Source: Oceanidesulfovibrio marinus
GTDB lineage: Bacteria > Desulfobacterota > Desulfovibrionia > Desulfovibrionales > Desulfovibrionaceae
Reading direction: 5' to 3'
DNA length: 64,000 nt
Assembly (NCBI RefSeq): GCF_013085545.1
Contig: NZ_CP039543.1
Span: forward strand, 1,364,001-1,428,000
In this document: positions 41,293 through 56,201 of the stretch, one piece after another
Layout: each line of letters starts with the position of its first letter
Numbering within the stretch: position 1 is the stretch's first letter
Notes under the pieces: model-generated
Databases searched by the model: none
Told to the model about the DNA's origin: nothing
What the model saw: the letters and a program-made list of their open reading frames with translations, nothing else
Program-made: the position numbers and the translations under genes

Positions 41293-43671
41293 CTAGAGCA
41301 TATCCAAGGGATCGAGGTCCAGGGAGATCTTTACGCCCCCCATGGCCTTGGCCTGGTCCTGGAACACGGCGTAGAGCCGGCGCACGGTGGGCCAGTCCGC
41401 GGCCTTGATGAGGCACTGAAAGCGGCGCTTGCCGCGCAGTCTGGGGATGGGGGCAGGGACAGGGCCGAGGAACTGTGCGCCCAGGGACCGGGCCAGCTCC
41501 CGCGCCGGCTGGGCCAGTGCGCCGCCGAGCACGACACCGTCGCCCACTGTGGGCGGCAGCTCCATGCGCACCAGGCCGAGCTTGACGAACGGCGGGTACT
41601 TGCGTTTGCGCCGCCGCTCCAGCTCCTGGGCGAAGAAGCCCTCGTAGTCGTTCTGCTGCACGTACTGCCAGCAGTAGTGGTCCGGGTTGCGCGTCTGGAT
41701 GAGCACACAGCCAGGCCGATCGCCACGGCCGGCGCGTCCGGCCACCTGCACGAGGAGCTGGAAGGATCGCTCGGCCGCGCGGTAGTCCGGCAGGTTGAGC
41801 CCCATGTCCGCGTCGGCAGCCACAACCAGGGTGACGTCCGGGAAGTGGTGGCCCTTGGAGAGCATCTGCGTGCCCACGAGGACCTGCGCCTCCTTACGCG
41901 CAAAGGCGTTGAGGATGGCCTCCATGCGTCCGGGCCGGCGGGTGGAGTCGCGGTCCAGCCGCAGCACCTCGCATCCCCTGGGCAGCGCGGCGGACAGGGT
42001 TTCCTCCAGCCGCTCCGTGCCCTCGCCCATGGGCAGGTAGTCGGCTGCGCCGCACGTGGGGCAGAGCAAGGGGTACGGCAGGCTGTCGCCGCAGTAATGG
42101 CAGACGAGCCGCTCCCGGCCCTTGTGGTAGGTCAGGCCGATGTCGCAGTGCTCGCACCGGGCCACCTGCCCGCACTCCTTGCAGTACATCAGCGGGGCGT
42201 AGCCGCGGCGGTTGAGCATGATGATGGCCTGGTCGCCGGCGTCCACCACCTGGCGCAGGCGCAATGCGCTTTGCGGGGCGAGCAAGGAGTCCGTGGGGCC
42301 AATGCGGCGGATGTCCACCAGCTCCACGCAGGGCATGGCGGCGTTGCCGAAACGCTCCGAAAGAACATGCTGCGGCAGCAGGCCGGACTGCGCGGCGTGG
42401 AAGGTCTTCACGTCCGGCGTGGCCGAGCCCAGGATGCAGACCCCGGAGTGCTGCGCGGCCAGGAAGTGGGCCACCTCCTTGGCCTGGTAGCCCATGCGCT
42501 CGTCCTGCTTGAAGGAGGCGTCGTGCTCCTCGTCCAGGACCACGGCCCCCAGTTCTCGCAGGGGCAGGAACAGGGCCGAGCGCGTGCCCACCACGATGTG
42601 CGGGCCGTCCTCGGTGGCGGCGCGCACAAAGTTGCGCTCGCGCTCCTTGGGCGGCTGATAGCCGTGGTGGAAGATGACGTTGCGGTCCGGGAACACGGCG
42701 CACACGGCTCGGCGCAGGTTTATGGCCAGAGCCACCTCCGGCGCGAGCAGCACCACGCTGCGGCCACGAGCCAGACAGGCGCGGGCCAGCTCCAGGTAGA
42801 CCGCGGTCTTGCCGCTGCCGGTAACGCCGAAAAGCAGATGGGAGACGGCGGCTGCGCCGGCGCCGTTGGCCTCGCCGTCCAGAGAAGCCTCGAAGGCGGC
42901 CAGGGCCGCGGCCTGGCCTTCTGAAAGCTGGTAGCACACGCCGGAGTCCGCATCGCAGGCCGACTCATCCACGGCCGCGCAGAACGCCGGTTGCGGACCG
43001 ATGGTAACAAGGCCGCGATCCGCCAGGGTCTTGAGCACGGTCGACGTCTCCGGCCCCAGCTCCTTGGTCAGGATAGCGCGCGCCGTGGGCCCGCGGTCCC
43101 ACAGAAACTCCAGGAGCGCGATCTGCCGCTTGGCCGAGGGCCGCACCGACCACGGCGGGTCCTTGACCACGCTGGCGTACTCCACGGCCGCCGCGGGCTC
43201 CACGCTCTTGGCCTCCATGTTGCCGGAGAGCCAGAGCCGCGCCAGCTCCTTCTTGCCGGACTCGTCCAGCTTGGATAGCTCCGAGCTCTTGAGCCGGCGG
43301 GGAGCGCCGCCTTCGTAGACTGTATAGATGATGCGCGCGGTCTTGAGGCCGGCCGGCAGAATCTGGCCGAGGATGCGCCCTTCCGACTCCATCTGCCGGA
43401 GGGCGAGGTTGCGGATCATGTCCAGGTAGGCTTCGGAGAAGAGCGGCGTGCGCTCCACGGGCCAGAGCACAGGCTTGAGCTGATAGTCGGCGCCCTCCGC
43501 AGGCATCTCACCCTCGCCGGACAGCACGACTCCCAGTCGCATGCCGTTGCCAAGGGGAACGAGCACCCGCGTTCCAGGCCGCATGGCTTCGGACGGCAGC
43601 CAGGCGGGCTCTTCGTAGGTGAGGTTGGCGAATGGAGGGCTTGCGAGGGCGATGCGGACGGCGCGCTTCAT
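41293..43671 (-). CDS. priA: Primosomal replication protein N' (helicase)
   Basis: 792 residues. PriA restarts stalled forks by loading the replisome. N-terminal DNA-binding domain, then the DEAH-type helicase: Walker A V-T-G-S-G-K-T-A, D-E-E-H-D, and a zinc region with C-K-E-C-G, C-E-H-C, C-H-Y-C-G and C-P-T-C-G between helicase lobes. Q-V-A-G-R-A-G-R-G is motif VI. Length is typical. It is downstream of galU. Confidence 0.95.
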   Translation of the reverse strand: MKRAVRIALASPPFANLTYEEPAWLPSEAMRPGTRVLVPLGNGMRLGVVLSGEGEMPAEGADYQLKPVLWPVERTPLFSEAYLDMIRNLALRQMESEGRILGQILPAGLKTARIIYTVYEGGAPRRLKSSELSKLDESGKKELARLWLSGNMEAKSVEPAAAVEYASVVKDPPWSVRPSAKRQIALLEFLWDRGPTARAILTKELGPETSTVLKTLADRGLVTIGPQPAFCAAVDESACDADSGVCYQLSEGQAAALAAFEASLDGEANGAGAAAVSHLLFGVTGSGKTAVYLELARACLARGRSVVLLAPEVALAINLRRAVCAVFPDRNVIFHHGYQPPKERERNFVRAATEDGPHIVVGTRSALFLPLRELGAVVLDEEHDASFKQDERMGYQAKEVAHFLAAQHSGVCILGSATPDVKTFHAAQSGLLPQHVLSERFGNAAMPCVELVDIRRIGPTDSLLAPQSALRLRQVVDAGDQAIIMLNRRGYAPLMYCKECGQVARCEHCDIGLTYHKGRERLVCHYCGDSLPYPLLCPTCGAADYLPMGEGTERLEETLSAALPRGCEVLRLDRDSTRRPGRMEAILNAFARKEAQVLVGTQMLSKGHHFPDVTLVVAADADMGLNLPDYRAAERSFQLLVQVAGRAGRGDRPGCVLIQTRNPDHYCWQYVQQNDYEGFFAQELERRRKRKYPPFVKLGLVRMELPPTVGDGVVLGGALAQPARELARSLGAQFLGPVPAPIPRLRGKRRFQCLIKAADWPTVRRLYAVFQDQAKAMGGVKISLDLDPLDML

Positions 43672-43747
43672 GCTCCGCGGGGGCCGCCGGTAGAGGCGGC
43701 ACGGGCCGCGGCGGAACCAATGGGGCTCCGCCGCAGCTCATGTATGG

Positions 43748-44617
43748 TTACTTGCAGGAAAGCAACTCTTGCAGACGATGCACCAGATCGTCCCGCAGGG
43801 TTTCGTCCTGCAGCGCAAAGTAGATGTTGGCTGTGAGATACTCGGCCCAGTCGCCGGCGTCAAACCGCTGGCCGCGCATGCGCACGGCAAGCAGGCGGGA
43901 ATCCTTGGCCAGGGACTTGAGCGCGTCGGTAAGCTGGATCTCGCCGCCATGGCCGGGCTCCACGTTCTCCAGATGCTCGAAGATCTCGGGCATGAGCACA
44001 TAGCGGCCCACGATGGCCAGGCGGGACGGAGCCTCGCTCAGCTTGGGCTTTTCCACGAGATCGCGCACGCGGTACAGACCCGGCGCGAACTCCTCGCCCT
44101 GAATGATGCCGTAGCGGTTGACCTTGTCCGGTGGTACTTCCATGACGCCGATCACGGGCAGCTTCTCGTCCATGGCCACGTCGATGAGCTGTTTGATGCC
44201 GGGCTCCATGCCGAACATCAGGTCGTCGCCCACCATGATGGCAAAGGGATCGTTCTTGACCACTTCCTTGGCGCAGAGCACGGCGTGGCCCAGGCCAAGC
44301 TGCTTTTTCTGGCGCACGGAGATGATGTTGACCATCTCGGCGACTTCGCGCACGGCCTTGAGGATATCCGTCTTGCCGGCTTTTTCGAGCACAGACTCCA
44401 GGGACAGGTTGTAGTCGAAATGGTCCTCGATGATCTTCTTATTCTGGTTGTTGATGAAAATAACGTCCGTCAGGCCAGAGTTCATGGCCTCTTCCACAAC
44501 ATATTGCACCACCGGCTTGTTGTAGACCGGCAGCATCTCTTTGGGAATGTTCTTTGTTGCGGGCAGCGACCGAGTGCCCCAGCCTGCTACCGGTACGACC
44601 ACCTTCTTAATCTGCAT
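43748..44617 (-). CDS. galU: UTP-glucose-1-phosphate uridylyltransferase
   Basis: 289 residues. It makes UDP-glucose for envelope polysaccharides. N-terminal P-V-A-G-W-G-T-R-S-L-P-A-T-K (the nucleotide-binding signature), P-V-Y-N-K-P, V-G-D-D and V-E-K-P are present. AGGAG lies about eight bases before the ATG. A 262-base gap separates it from glmM upstream, so it may have its own promoter. Confidence 0.95.
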   Translation of the reverse strand: MQIKKVVVPVAGWGTRSLPATKNIPKEMLPVYNKPVVQYVVEEAMNSGLTDVIFINNQNKKIIEDHFDYNLSLESVLEKAGKTDILKAVREVAEMVNIISVRQKKQLGLGHAVLCAKEVVKNDPFAIMVGDDLMFGMEPGIKQLIDVAMDEKLPVIGVMEVPPDKVNRYGIIQGEEFAPGLYRVRDLVEKPKLSEAPSRLAIVGRYVLMPEIFEHLENVEPGHGGEIQLTDALKSLAKDSRLLAVRMRGQRFDAGDWAEYLTANIYFALQDETLRDDLVHRLQELLSCK

Positions 44618-44879
44618 TCTCCGCGCTCCTCGAGGGTCTCGTGTTTCTGCACGCGGCGGTTGACCCGCACCCCGCCAAAAGGCTGCCCGGCAGCATTACT
44701 GCCGAAGCCTTCATCATTGTCGCACTCGAACCGCTTGGCCTTTCCCCATGATCGACCATAAAACCAGGGTGATCATACAAGCGAAGGCCCTAAATTCTAG
44801 GGTACCATTTTCCGCTTGAATGGCAAGCGTCCATTGCGTGAAGATGTCGTGCCGGATTGTCCGGACAACGCGCAGGCCG
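44618..44879. other. Intergenic gap between glmM and galU
   Basis: No gene seen. It contains a perfect 12-bp palindrome TTGTCCGGACAA (44857-44868) and a small CCCTA/TAGGG inverted repeat, and probably the galU promoter, for which I found no convincing -35/-10 pair. Confidence 0.4.
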
Positions 44880-46232
44880 CTATTTCAGATTGGCCCGGAG
44901 CGTCTCGGCAAGGTATTGGGCGAGCTCTTCCACCAGATCGCGGTTCTCGCCTTCCACCATGACGCGCGCCACGGACTCCGTGCCGGAGTAGCGCAGGAGC
45001 ACGCGGCCCCTGCCGTCGAGCTTGGCCTCGGCGGTCTTCTTGGCCTGGATCACGGCGTCCACGTCATCGAAGGGAATCTTGCGCTCCACGTGCACGTTGA
45101 GCAGCACCTGGGGGAGGAGGTCCATGAGCGCGGCCAGCTCGGACAGCCGCTTCTCCTTCAGCGTCATCAGCCGCATGAGCTGCAGCGCTGCGAGAATGCC
45201 GTCGCCCGTGGTGGCGTAGCGGTAGAAGATGAGATGGCCGGACTGCTCGCCGCCGAACACGGCGCCTTCGCGCCGCATGGCCTCCACCACGTGGCGGTCG
45301 CCCACGGGCGTACGCAGCAGCGTGCCGCCGTGGTCCTTCATGAACAGCTCCAGGGCCATGTTGCTCATCACAGTGGCCACGAGCCTCTTGCCGGGCAGTT
45401 CGTTCCGCTCCATCATGTCCAGGGCGCACATGGCCATGATCTGGTCGCCGTCCAGGACGCGGCCGGTCTCGTCCACCACGATGAGGCGGTCGGCGTCGCC
45501 GTCCAGGGCCAGACCGAGGTCCGCGCCGTGCTCGCGCACATGGTGCGCCACCACCTCCGGATACAGCGAGCCGCACTTGTCGTTGATGTTCAGGCCGTTA
45601 GGGTCGGTGCCTATCTTGATGACCTCGGCGCCCAGCTCCTCGAAGATGGGCGGAGCCACGCGATAGGCCGCGCCGTGGGCGCAGTCCAGCACCACCTTCA
45701 TGCCGTCGAAGGTCATATGCTCGGGCAGGCTGTTCTTGAGAAAGACGATGTAGCGGCCCGGGCTGTCGGCGATCTTTCTGGCGCGGCCCACCTCCTCGGA
45801 AGGCGGGTAGTTCCACTCCATGTCCGGGTCGAGCACCATCTGCGTGATGGCTTCCTCGGCCTCGTTGGGCAGCTTGAAGCCGTCGTTGTCAAAAAACTTT
45901 ATACCGTTGTCCATAAAAGGGTTATGCGAGGCGGAGATGACCACGCCGAGGTCGGCGCGCATGTTCCGCGTAAGAAACGAGATAGCCGGCGTGGGCATGG
46001 GCCCCACCAGGAAGACGTCCATGCCGGCGGCGCACAGCCCGGAGGTGAGCGCCGTCTCGAAGACGTAGCCGGAGAGGCGCGTATCCTTGCCGATGACCAC
46101 GCGGTGCCGCTTGTGGCCGTTGCGGAAGTAGGTGCCGGCCGCCAGGCCGAGCCGTAGCGCGATCTCCGGGACCATGGGGTAGATATTCACCTGGCCGCGC
46201 AGTCCGTCTGTTCCGAATAGCTTCTGGGTCAT
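44880..46232 (-). CDS. glmM: Phosphoglucosamine mutase
   Basis: 450 residues. It interconverts glucosamine-6- and -1-phosphate for peptidoglycan and LPS. The active phosphoserine lies in I-S-A-S-H-N-P; the metal loop is D-G-D-A-D-R and the sugar loop is G-G-E-Q-S-G-H. In Firmicutes GlmM binds and restrains CdaA, and here it follows cdaA-cdaR as there. AGGA lies before the ATG. Confidence 0.96.
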   Translation of the reverse strand: MTQKLFGTDGLRGQVNIYPMVPEIALRLGLAAGTYFRNGHKRHRVVIGKDTRLSGYVFETALTSGLCAAGMDVFLVGPMPTPAISFLTRNMRADLGVVISASHNPFMDNGIKFFDNDGFKLPNEAEEAITQMVLDPDMEWNYPPSEEVGRARKIADSPGRYIVFLKNSLPEHMTFDGMKVVLDCAHGAAYRVAPPIFEELGAEVIKIGTDPNGLNINDKCGSLYPEVVAHHVREHGADLGLALDGDADRLIVVDETGRVLDGDQIMAMCALDMMERNELPGKRLVATVMSNMALELFMKDHGGTLLRTPVGDRHVVEAMRREGAVFGGEQSGHLIFYRYATTGDGILAALQLMRLMTLKEKRLSELAALMDLLPQVLLNVHVERKIPFDDVDAVIQAKKTAEAKLDGRGRVLLRYSGTESVARVMVEGENRDLVEELAQYLAETLRANLK

Positions 46233-46243
46233 TGTGTTCCTGT

Positions 46244-47215
46244 CTATTCTGTCGAAGCGTTCGTGTTGTCCGAACGCGTTGCATTATGTGTGCCTGCCGA
46301 TTCCTGCTGCGACTTTGGCACAAGGGTGACCGTCACGGTCTTGGGCTCGCTGACCTTCACCGTGGTCCGGGGCGGCAGCTTCGGCACATAGGTCAGCTCG
46401 TGTTTGCCCGGCTCCAGGTTCTCGCTCACCACCACGTTGACCGACACCTTGTCGTCCAGGGAGCCCTCTTTGAGCAGCGGCACAGGAGCGCGCACCGTGA
46501 GGTCCACGTGGTCGGGTGAGACCTTGGCGTCGTACGACGAGAAGTTCTCAAGCCGCACGGGAGCATTCACCTCCACGTCCTTTTTGTCCACATCGAAGAC
46601 GAGACGCACCTGCACCACGTCCGGCACGGCCGTGATCTCGTCCGGCAGAGCCAGCGGCGTCTTGTCCTCCACCACGGTGGTAGGCGCGCCTGTTTCCACA
46701 TCCACGGCCTGGGTGGGAATGGAGTCGATGCGGTCCACAAACTCCTTGGGCCCGCGAATCTTGGTCACCGCCGGAATGGTCTCGTTGCCGCGCAGGTAGT
46801 AGTGGTCGTCCAGCTCGCCGCGCCACTGCGGCTTCACCGCCACCACCTTCTCCTCCACGCGGTCGGCCACAACCTGGAATCGCGGCGGATCTATCTCCAC
46901 CACCTCGATGCTGCCTGGCAGGGGCAGGCTCGATGGGTCGAGGTTCACGGTGTTCATGCCCGGCTTGATGCCGTTCAGGTCCAGCGAGTAGGCCACGTTG
47001 CGGGTGTCCAGATTGCGCACCAGGCCTTGCGGCCCGCGCACCCGGACCTCGACCCTGTTGCGCAGGCCACGGCGGATGACGATGTCCTTCTGAACGCCGG
47101 TGAACTCCACGGGCAGCTCGACCCACGCATCCACGCGCTCGCGGCCGGACACGAAGAACCAGGCCGTGGCGGCCAGCAGGAAGGCCAGGATGAGAAATTG
47201 CCAGTTGCCTTTCAC
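46244..47215 (-). CDS. cdaR: YbbR-domain regulator of diadenylate cyclase
   Basis: 323 residues from a GTG start (GGAAG nine bases upstream). One N-terminal membrane helix (F-L-I-L-A-F-L-L-A) then repeated YbbR beta domains in the periplasm ([11 protein letters not shown] is a typical YbbR segment). CdaR modulates CdaA through the membrane. The C-terminal 60 residues are Ser/Thr/Asn-rich. It lies between cdaA and glmM as in the canonical operon. Confidence 0.9.
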   Translation of the reverse strand: MKGNWQFLILAFLLAATAWFFVSGRERVDAWVELPVEFTGVQKDIVIRRGLRNRVEVRVRGPQGLVRNLDTRNVAYSLDLNGIKPGMNTVNLDPSSLPLPGSIEVVEIDPPRFQVVADRVEEKVVAVKPQWRGELDDHYYLRGNETIPAVTKIRGPKEFVDRIDSIPTQAVDVETGAPTTVVEDKTPLALPDEITAVPDVVQVRLVFDVDKKDVEVNAPVRLENFSSYDAKVSPDHVDLTVRAPVPLLKEGSLDDKVSVNVVVSENLEPGKHELTYVPKLPPRTTVKVSEPKTVTVTLVPKSQQESAGTHNATRSDNTNASTE

Positions 47216-47244
47216 GTCAGTTTACTTCCATGGTCGCACCGGTA

Positions 47245-48012
47245 TCAGCGGGCGAGCTTCTCCAGCAAAATTTCGCGAAGCCGTGCCTCGTCCGGACAGA
47301 CGTTCAGCGCGCCTTCGTGGGCCACGGAGATGCGGCCCCGCTCCTCGGAGACCACCACAACCACGGCGTCGGTCTCCTCGCTCATGCCCAGCGCGGCGCG
47401 GTGGCGCGTGCCCAGGTCGCTGCTGTGGCCGGCGCCGGCGGACGAGAGCGGCAGAATACACGCCGCGGCCACGATCTTCGAGCCCTTCATGATCACGGCG
47501 CCGTCGTGCAGCGGCGTGTTCGGATAAAAAATCGTCACGAGCAGGTCCTTGCTCACCCTGGAGTCCAGGCGCACACCCTTCTCCACCACATCGCCCAGGG
47601 GCACGGATTTTTCCAGCACCACCAGCGCGCCGATGCGGCTGGCGGCCAGGGAGATGAGCGCCTGGATCAGCTCGTTGAGCGCCGGCTCGCCGATCTGATG
47701 GTTCCCGCTGCGGAACATCCTGCCCGCGCCCACCTCCGAGAGCGCCTTCCGGATGTCCTGCTGGAAGATGATGACCACCACCAGGAACAACGACCCGAGG
47801 AAGTTCGCCAGGAGCCAGTTGAGCGTGTAGAGCCCGAACTCCTCCGAGACGAAGTAGACGAGGATGATGAGCACCAGCCCGTACACGACGGAAACGGCTC
47901 GCGTGCCTTTGACGAAAAGGATGAGCCTGTACACCAGAAAGGTGACCAGGGCGATATCGAGGATGTCGCGCCATCCTATCTGGATCTGGCTCATGTTGAA
48001 CATGGCGTTCAT
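47245..48012 (-). CDS. cdaA: Diadenylate cyclase CdaA
   Basis: 255 residues. It makes cyclic di-AMP from two ATP. Three N-terminal membrane helices (about 15-90), then the DAC domain with L-H-D-G-A-V-I (DGA motif) and G-T-R-H-R-A-A-L-G (RHR motif), both complete, so it should be active. A TAGGAG overlapping the folP stop codon serves its start. A likely c-di-AMP hydrolase, PgpH, is encoded at 61.4-63.8 kb. Confidence 0.96.
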   Translation of the reverse strand: MNAMFNMSQIQIGWRDILDIALVTFLVYRLILFVKGTRAVSVVYGLVLIILVYFVSEEFGLYTLNWLLANFLGSLFLVVVIIFQQDIRKALSEVGAGRMFRSGNHQIGEPALNELIQALISLAASRIGALVVLEKSVPLGDVVEKGVRLDSRVSKDLLVTIFYPNTPLHDGAVIMKGSKIVAAACILPLSSAGAGHSSDLGTRHRAALGMSEETDAVVVVVSEERGRISVAHEGALNVCPDEARLREILLEKLAR

Positions 48013-48018
48013 GGGCTC

Positions 48019-48954
48019 CTACCCGCGCGTGCGGGCGTGGTCCAGCGCGTGTGCCACGCGCAATGACTGTACGGTCCGCTCCACATCGTGGACGCGGTGG
48101 ATGGGACACAGTGGCGACCAGGAAAGGGCCGTGGCGGCCTGGGTCGCGTTCTCGCGATCCTGCGGCCCGAGGCCCAGCAACTTTTCCCACACGCTCTTGT
48201 TGGAAAGGGCCATGAGCAGCGGCCGACCGAGGACGGCGAACCGCTCCACATTGGCGATGAGCGCGAGGTTATGCTCCAGAGTCTTGCCGAAGCCGATGCC
48301 AGGGTCGAGCACGACGCGGTCCTCGGGCAAGCCGGCCCGTACCAGTGCGCCGAGCTCCTGCTCGAAGAAGCGGAACACATCCTCCACCACGTCGTCGTAC
48401 TGCGGCGCGTTCTGCATGGTGCCCGGCTTGCCCAGGCTGTGCATGAGCACGTAGCCGGGCCTTTTCTGCACGAGCACGTCCCGGAGCGCAGGATCGAACC
48501 GGCACGCGGAAACGTCGTTGATGATGACGGCGCCGGCGTCCAACGCCTGCGCAGCCACCTCGGCCTTGTACGTATCCACTGAAATAACAGAAAAATCTGT
48601 CGGCGAACTCGCCGCAGAAGAATCAGAAGCCGCGCCCTGCCCCGCCGCCGTTCCGGCGTGCTGCGAGCCGAGGGCGTCTATCAGACCCCGCACCACCGGG
48701 ATCACGCGCTCCAGCTCCTCGGCCTCGGAAACCTCGTCGGCGTAGGGTCGTGTGGACTCGCCGCCAACGTCCAGGATGTGCGCGCCGGATGCGGCCAGGG
48801 ACAGGCCGTGCGCGACTGCCGTCTCGGTGCTGGCGTGGCGTCCGCCGTCATAGAAGGAGTCCGGCGTGACGTTGACAATGCCCATTACGCAAAAGGGGGC
48901 AATCGCGATGGATCCCCCCCCATATATAGTCCAGGTTGTGTACGGCACGGTCAT
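48019..48954 (-). CDS. folP: Dihydropteroate synthase
   Basis: 311 residues. It condenses p-aminobenzoate with dihydropterin pyrophosphate in folate synthesis. M-G-I-V-N-V-T-P-D-S-F-Y-D-G-G, D-V-G-G-E-S-T-R-P and D-P-G-I-G-F-G-K are diagnostic. A low-complexity Ala/Ser/Gly stretch of about 25 residues (near 98-118) interrupts the barrel surface. It starts 15 bases after ftsH ends without a visible Shine-Dalgarno, so translation is probably coupled. Confidence 0.94.
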   Translation of the reverse strand: MTVPYTTWTIYGGGSIAIAPFCVMGIVNVTPDSFYDGGRHASTETAVAHGLSLAASGAHILDVGGESTRPYADEVSEAEELERVIPVVRGLIDALGSQHAGTAAGQGAASDSSAASSPTDFSVISVDTYKAEVAAQALDAGAVIINDVSACRFDPALRDVLVQKRPGYVLMHSLGKPGTMQNAPQYDDVVEDVFRFFEQELGALVRAGLPEDRVVLDPGIGFGKTLEHNLALIANVERFAVLGRPLLMALSNKSVWEKLLGLGPQDRENATQAATALSWSPLCPIHRVHDVERTVQSLRVAHALDHARTRG

Positions 48955-48969
48955 CTATGTGTTGGTAGA

Positions 48970-50976
<2,007 letters not shown>

Positions 50977-51040
50977 AAGGGCGCTCCTTGGCTCCTTGCC
51001 GCCGTCTTCAATTCCGGGGCCGATATATGCCGGAAGAAGG

Positions 51041-51070
51041 TTGCGGCGACCAGGGTCTTCGGGCTAAGAT
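51041..51070 (+). promoter_or_regulatory. Candidate promoter of selC
   Basis: TTGCGG (51041-51046) and TAAGAT (51065-51070) with an 18-base spacer, ending 14 bases before the tRNA. Confidence 0.4.
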
Positions 51071-51084
51071 CGATTTTTTCGCGC

Positions 51085-51177
51085 GGAAGCGTTTCGTCAC
51101 CGGTGTGGCGCCTGGTCTTCAAAACCAGTGGCGGGCTAATCCCCCGCGGTAGGTTCGACTCCTATACGCTTCCGCCA
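51085..51177 (+). tRNA. selC: tRNA-Sec (UCA anticodon)
   Basis: An 8-bp acceptor stem (GGAAGCGT with ACGCTTCC), discriminator G and encoded CCA. The anticodon arm CTGGT-CTTCAAA-ACCAG carries anticodon TCA at 51119-51121. A long variable arm (GGCGGG...CCCGC) and a TTCGA T-loop follow. Length 93 and the 8-bp acceptor identify selenocysteine tRNA, which reads UGA with SelB at SECIS elements. The selA/selB genes are not in the window. Genes elsewhere in this genome may therefore contain in-frame UGA. Confidence 0.95.
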
Positions 51178-51387
51178 TTCTCTATTGCATTGCAGCGGAA
51201 AACAAGCAAACACAGGCGGTACGCAGTTCTTTCAGGCCGTCTGGCCCGCCGGCGTTTTCCGTCTTCCTTTTCATCGTAAGCGAATTACCTTACTGGCGGT
51301 AGTGCCTTGCGTCAATTCGGCGCAAGTCGCTTAACCGAGATGTAATGTTAAGCACGCTGGCCGCGTTGTCCATCAACGCCGCCACTT

Positions 51388-52782
<1,395 letters not shown>

Positions 52783-52798
52783 GAGCGTTTCCCGTCCC

Positions 52799-54001
<1,203 letters not shown>

Positions 54002-54108
54002 TGGTGGTTTCTCCTGACAGGTGCGGACCGCCCCATGCGGTCCTTTCGAAAAATATAGTGCGGCTGCTTTCCTTACAACAGATCCATTCCGTACGCTATC
54101 GGCTCCGG

Positions 54109-55011
54109 CTACACGCTGAAGATATACTCAAGCAGGGCCTTCTGGGCGTGCAGACGGTTCTCCGCCTCGTCCCATACGGCCGACGCCGGTGATTCGAAGA
54201 CCGACTCGGTGACCTCCTCCCCGCGGTGGGCGGGCAGGCAGTGCATGAAGATGGCGTCGGAAGCGGCTGCGGCCATCATCGCATCGTTCACCTGGAACGG
54301 TTCGAAAACGGATTGCATGCGGGAGTCGTCGCCCTCCTGGCCCATGGACACCCAGACGTCGGTATTGATGGCCTTGGCGCCGGCGGCGGCTTGCATGGGA
54401 TCGCGCGTGAGCATGAAGTTGGCGCCGCCATCGCGCGCGGCGTCCACGACCAAGGGATCGGGCTCGAAGCCTTCCGGGCAGGCCATGCGCAGCTCGATGG
54501 GCAGGATCGTGGCGGCCTCCAGCCAGGAGTTGGCCATGTTGTTGCCGTCGCCGATCCAGGCCACCGGAATGTTTTCCAGCGTGCCGAAGCGTTCCTTGAC
54601 GGTCATCAGGTCGGCCATGAGCTGGCACGGATGGAGCTTGTCGGAGAGCGCGTTGACCACGGGGATGCTTCCCCAGGCCACAAGCTCTTCAAGCACTTCC
54701 TGGCCAAAGGTCCGCACCACCAGGCCGTCCACATACCTGGACATCACGCGGGCCGTGTCCTTGAGCGGCTCGTTGCGTCCAAGCTGCGTCTCTCGCGGCG
54801 TCATGAACAGCGTTTCGCCGCCGAGGTGGCGGATCGCCGTCTCAAAGGAGACGCGCGTTCTGGTGGAGGCTTTCTCGAAGATAAGCGCAATGATGCGCCC
54901 TTCGAGGAGCTTGCTGCGGAACCGCTCCCGCTTCATCTGGATGGCGCGGTCCAGCAATGCAGAGGCCGTGTCCCGATCGAAGTCGAGCAGAGTAAGGAAG
55001 TGTCTGGTCAT
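54109..55011 (-). CDS. argF: Ornithine carbamoyltransferase
   Basis: 300 residues from ATG 55011. It makes citrulline from ornithine and carbamoyl phosphate. S-T-R-T-R-V-S-F-E binds carbamoyl phosphate, H-P-C-Q and [10 protein letters not shown] bind ornithine. The bases before the ATG (GCGCCTCCGAT) lack a Shine-Dalgarno, unusual among genes in this window; the frame is open to 55233, but that extension is not protein-like and ArgF length fits 55011. First gene of the arginine operon. Confidence 0.95.
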   Translation of the reverse strand: MTRHFLTLLDFDRDTASALLDRAIQMKRERFRSKLLEGRIIALIFEKASTRTRVSFETAIRHLGGETLFMTPRETQLGRNEPLKDTARVMSRYVDGLVVRTFGQEVLEELVAWGSIPVVNALSDKLHPCQLMADLMTVKERFGTLENIPVAWIGDGNNMANSWLEAATILPIELRMACPEGFEPDPLVVDAARDGGANFMLTRDPMQAAAGAKAINTDVWVSMGQEGDDSRMQSVFEPFQVNDAMMAAAASDAIFMHCLPAHRGEEVTESVFESPASAVWDEAENRLHAQKALLEYIFSV

Positions 55012-55123
55012 ATCGGAGGCGCTTCGGAAAAAGAGTGGCGGGGAATGCCTGCCGGACGCCCGTCGCCCGATCTGCATTCTCGCCGGCGTGAAAGAATGCC
55101 GCTCCCGCGTGGGAAAGAGCGAA

Positions 55124-55153
55124 TATATACGGAGAAAGCGCGCTTCTTGTAAA
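55124..55153 (-). promoter_or_regulatory. Candidate promoter of the arginine operon
   Basis: On the minus strand TTTACA (55153-55148) and TATATA (55129-55124) are separated by 18 bases, about 110 bases before argF. I did not find a convincing ArgR box. Confidence 0.5.
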
Positions 55154-55260
55154 GCCGATTTCAGCAAGGAGATACAACAGCAGGCGCCGCGCCGTGGCGG
55201 ACGGCTGGACGCACTGCCCCACTCCACCTTCATCCCCCGGCCGTAAACGCGGGCTGCAGC

Positions 55261-55280
55261 GGCGCTTCAGAAAAAGCGCC
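55261..55280 (-). terminator. Hairpin directly after the TlpA-like gene
   Basis: GGCGCTT (55261-55267) pairs with AAGCGCC (55274-55280), touching the stop codon. No T-run follows, so termination here is only possible. Confidence 0.4.
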
Positions 55281-55766
55281 CTACCCGGTCTGCTTCAGAA
55301 AATCATCAAGCAGGCCGCGCAGCTGCGCCTCTCCCAGCAGCCCCACCAGGCGTTGCACAATGCCGCCGTTCTTGACCAGAATGAGCTGTGGCACGGCGTT
55401 CACCTCCAGATCCTCCATGGCCGACTCCCCGACCCAGTAGAACGGAAAGCTCACCGGCACCTCTCGCAACATCTTTTCCATGGGCTCCTGCGCCATATCC
55501 AGGCTGATGCCGACAAACTCGACGCCTTGGGCTCGGTAGTCGGAGTAGAGCAAGTCGAGCATGGGCAGCTCCTCGCGGCACGGCCCGCACCACGACGTCA
55601 TCAACGAGATCACCAGCGGCGTGTCGGACTGGAGCAGCGTATGCACCTCGTCCAGGGTGATGGGAGTGATGACATCGTCCTCCGCCGCCATGGCCGGCGC
55701 GGAGCACAGGATGAGGGAAAACAACGCCGTGACGATGACGAAGAGCGTGCGCGTATGGTGTTGCAT
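55281..55766 (-). CDS. TlpA-like thioredoxin-fold exported protein
   Basis: 161 residues from ATG 55766, giving a signal peptide (M-Q-H-H-T-R-T-L ... A-M-A). Active site W-C-G-P-C near residue 60 with the cis-Pro loop A-V-P-Q-L. It probably reduces or exchanges disulfides on periplasmic proteins or cytochrome c maturation substrates. Upstream frame to 55835 lacks the signal. The ribosome-binding site is unclear (AGGA about 14 bases upstream). Confidence 0.87.
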   Translation of the reverse strand: MQHHTRTLFVIVTALFSLILCSAPAMAAEDDVITPITLDEVHTLLQSDTPLVISLMTSWCGPCREELPMLDLLYSDYRAQGVEFVGISLDMAQEPMEKMLREVPVSFPFYWVGESAMEDLEVNAVPQLILVKNGGIVQRLVGLLGEAQLRGLLDDFLKQTG

Positions 55767-56201
55767 GGTGGGCTGATGTTCCTTTGCTGGAGGTTCCGGC
55801 GCCTCGCCTTCTGGCAGAAAAGCGCTCCCAGTCATATTCTACCACGGCCGGAAGATTGCGCAAGAATTGCCGGGCCTGCGCCGGAATTTTACCGGAAGTT
55901 TTTGAAATTATTTTCCGTCGTAACACTTTCTCAATATTCACACCATACTGTAGCCGCTCCCGGGCGCTATACAATGCCGGGAATGCGCCGGCGGGCGTGC
56001 CTGTATCGCCCGGTCAGCGCGATTCGTACCCCATATTTTCGCTCCGGCCGGCTTCCTGCCCCAGCGATGCACGTTCCGGAAGAACTCCGGCGCGGGTATC
56101 CCATTACGCGGTTTTCGCAGGACGGAAGAGCAAGGATTGGCGCATATGACGGCGTTACAAAACCGGGACTGAACCACGACCGCACGGATGAACCGAGCAC
56201 G
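55767..56201. other. Divergent intergenic region between the TlpA-like and histidine kinase genes
   Basis: About 435 bases without a supported gene, though several frames are open. A/T-rich around 55890-55950. TACAAT at 55970-55975 could be a plus-strand -10. CCGGAA repeats occur at several places, without a pattern I can name. Confidence 0.4.
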
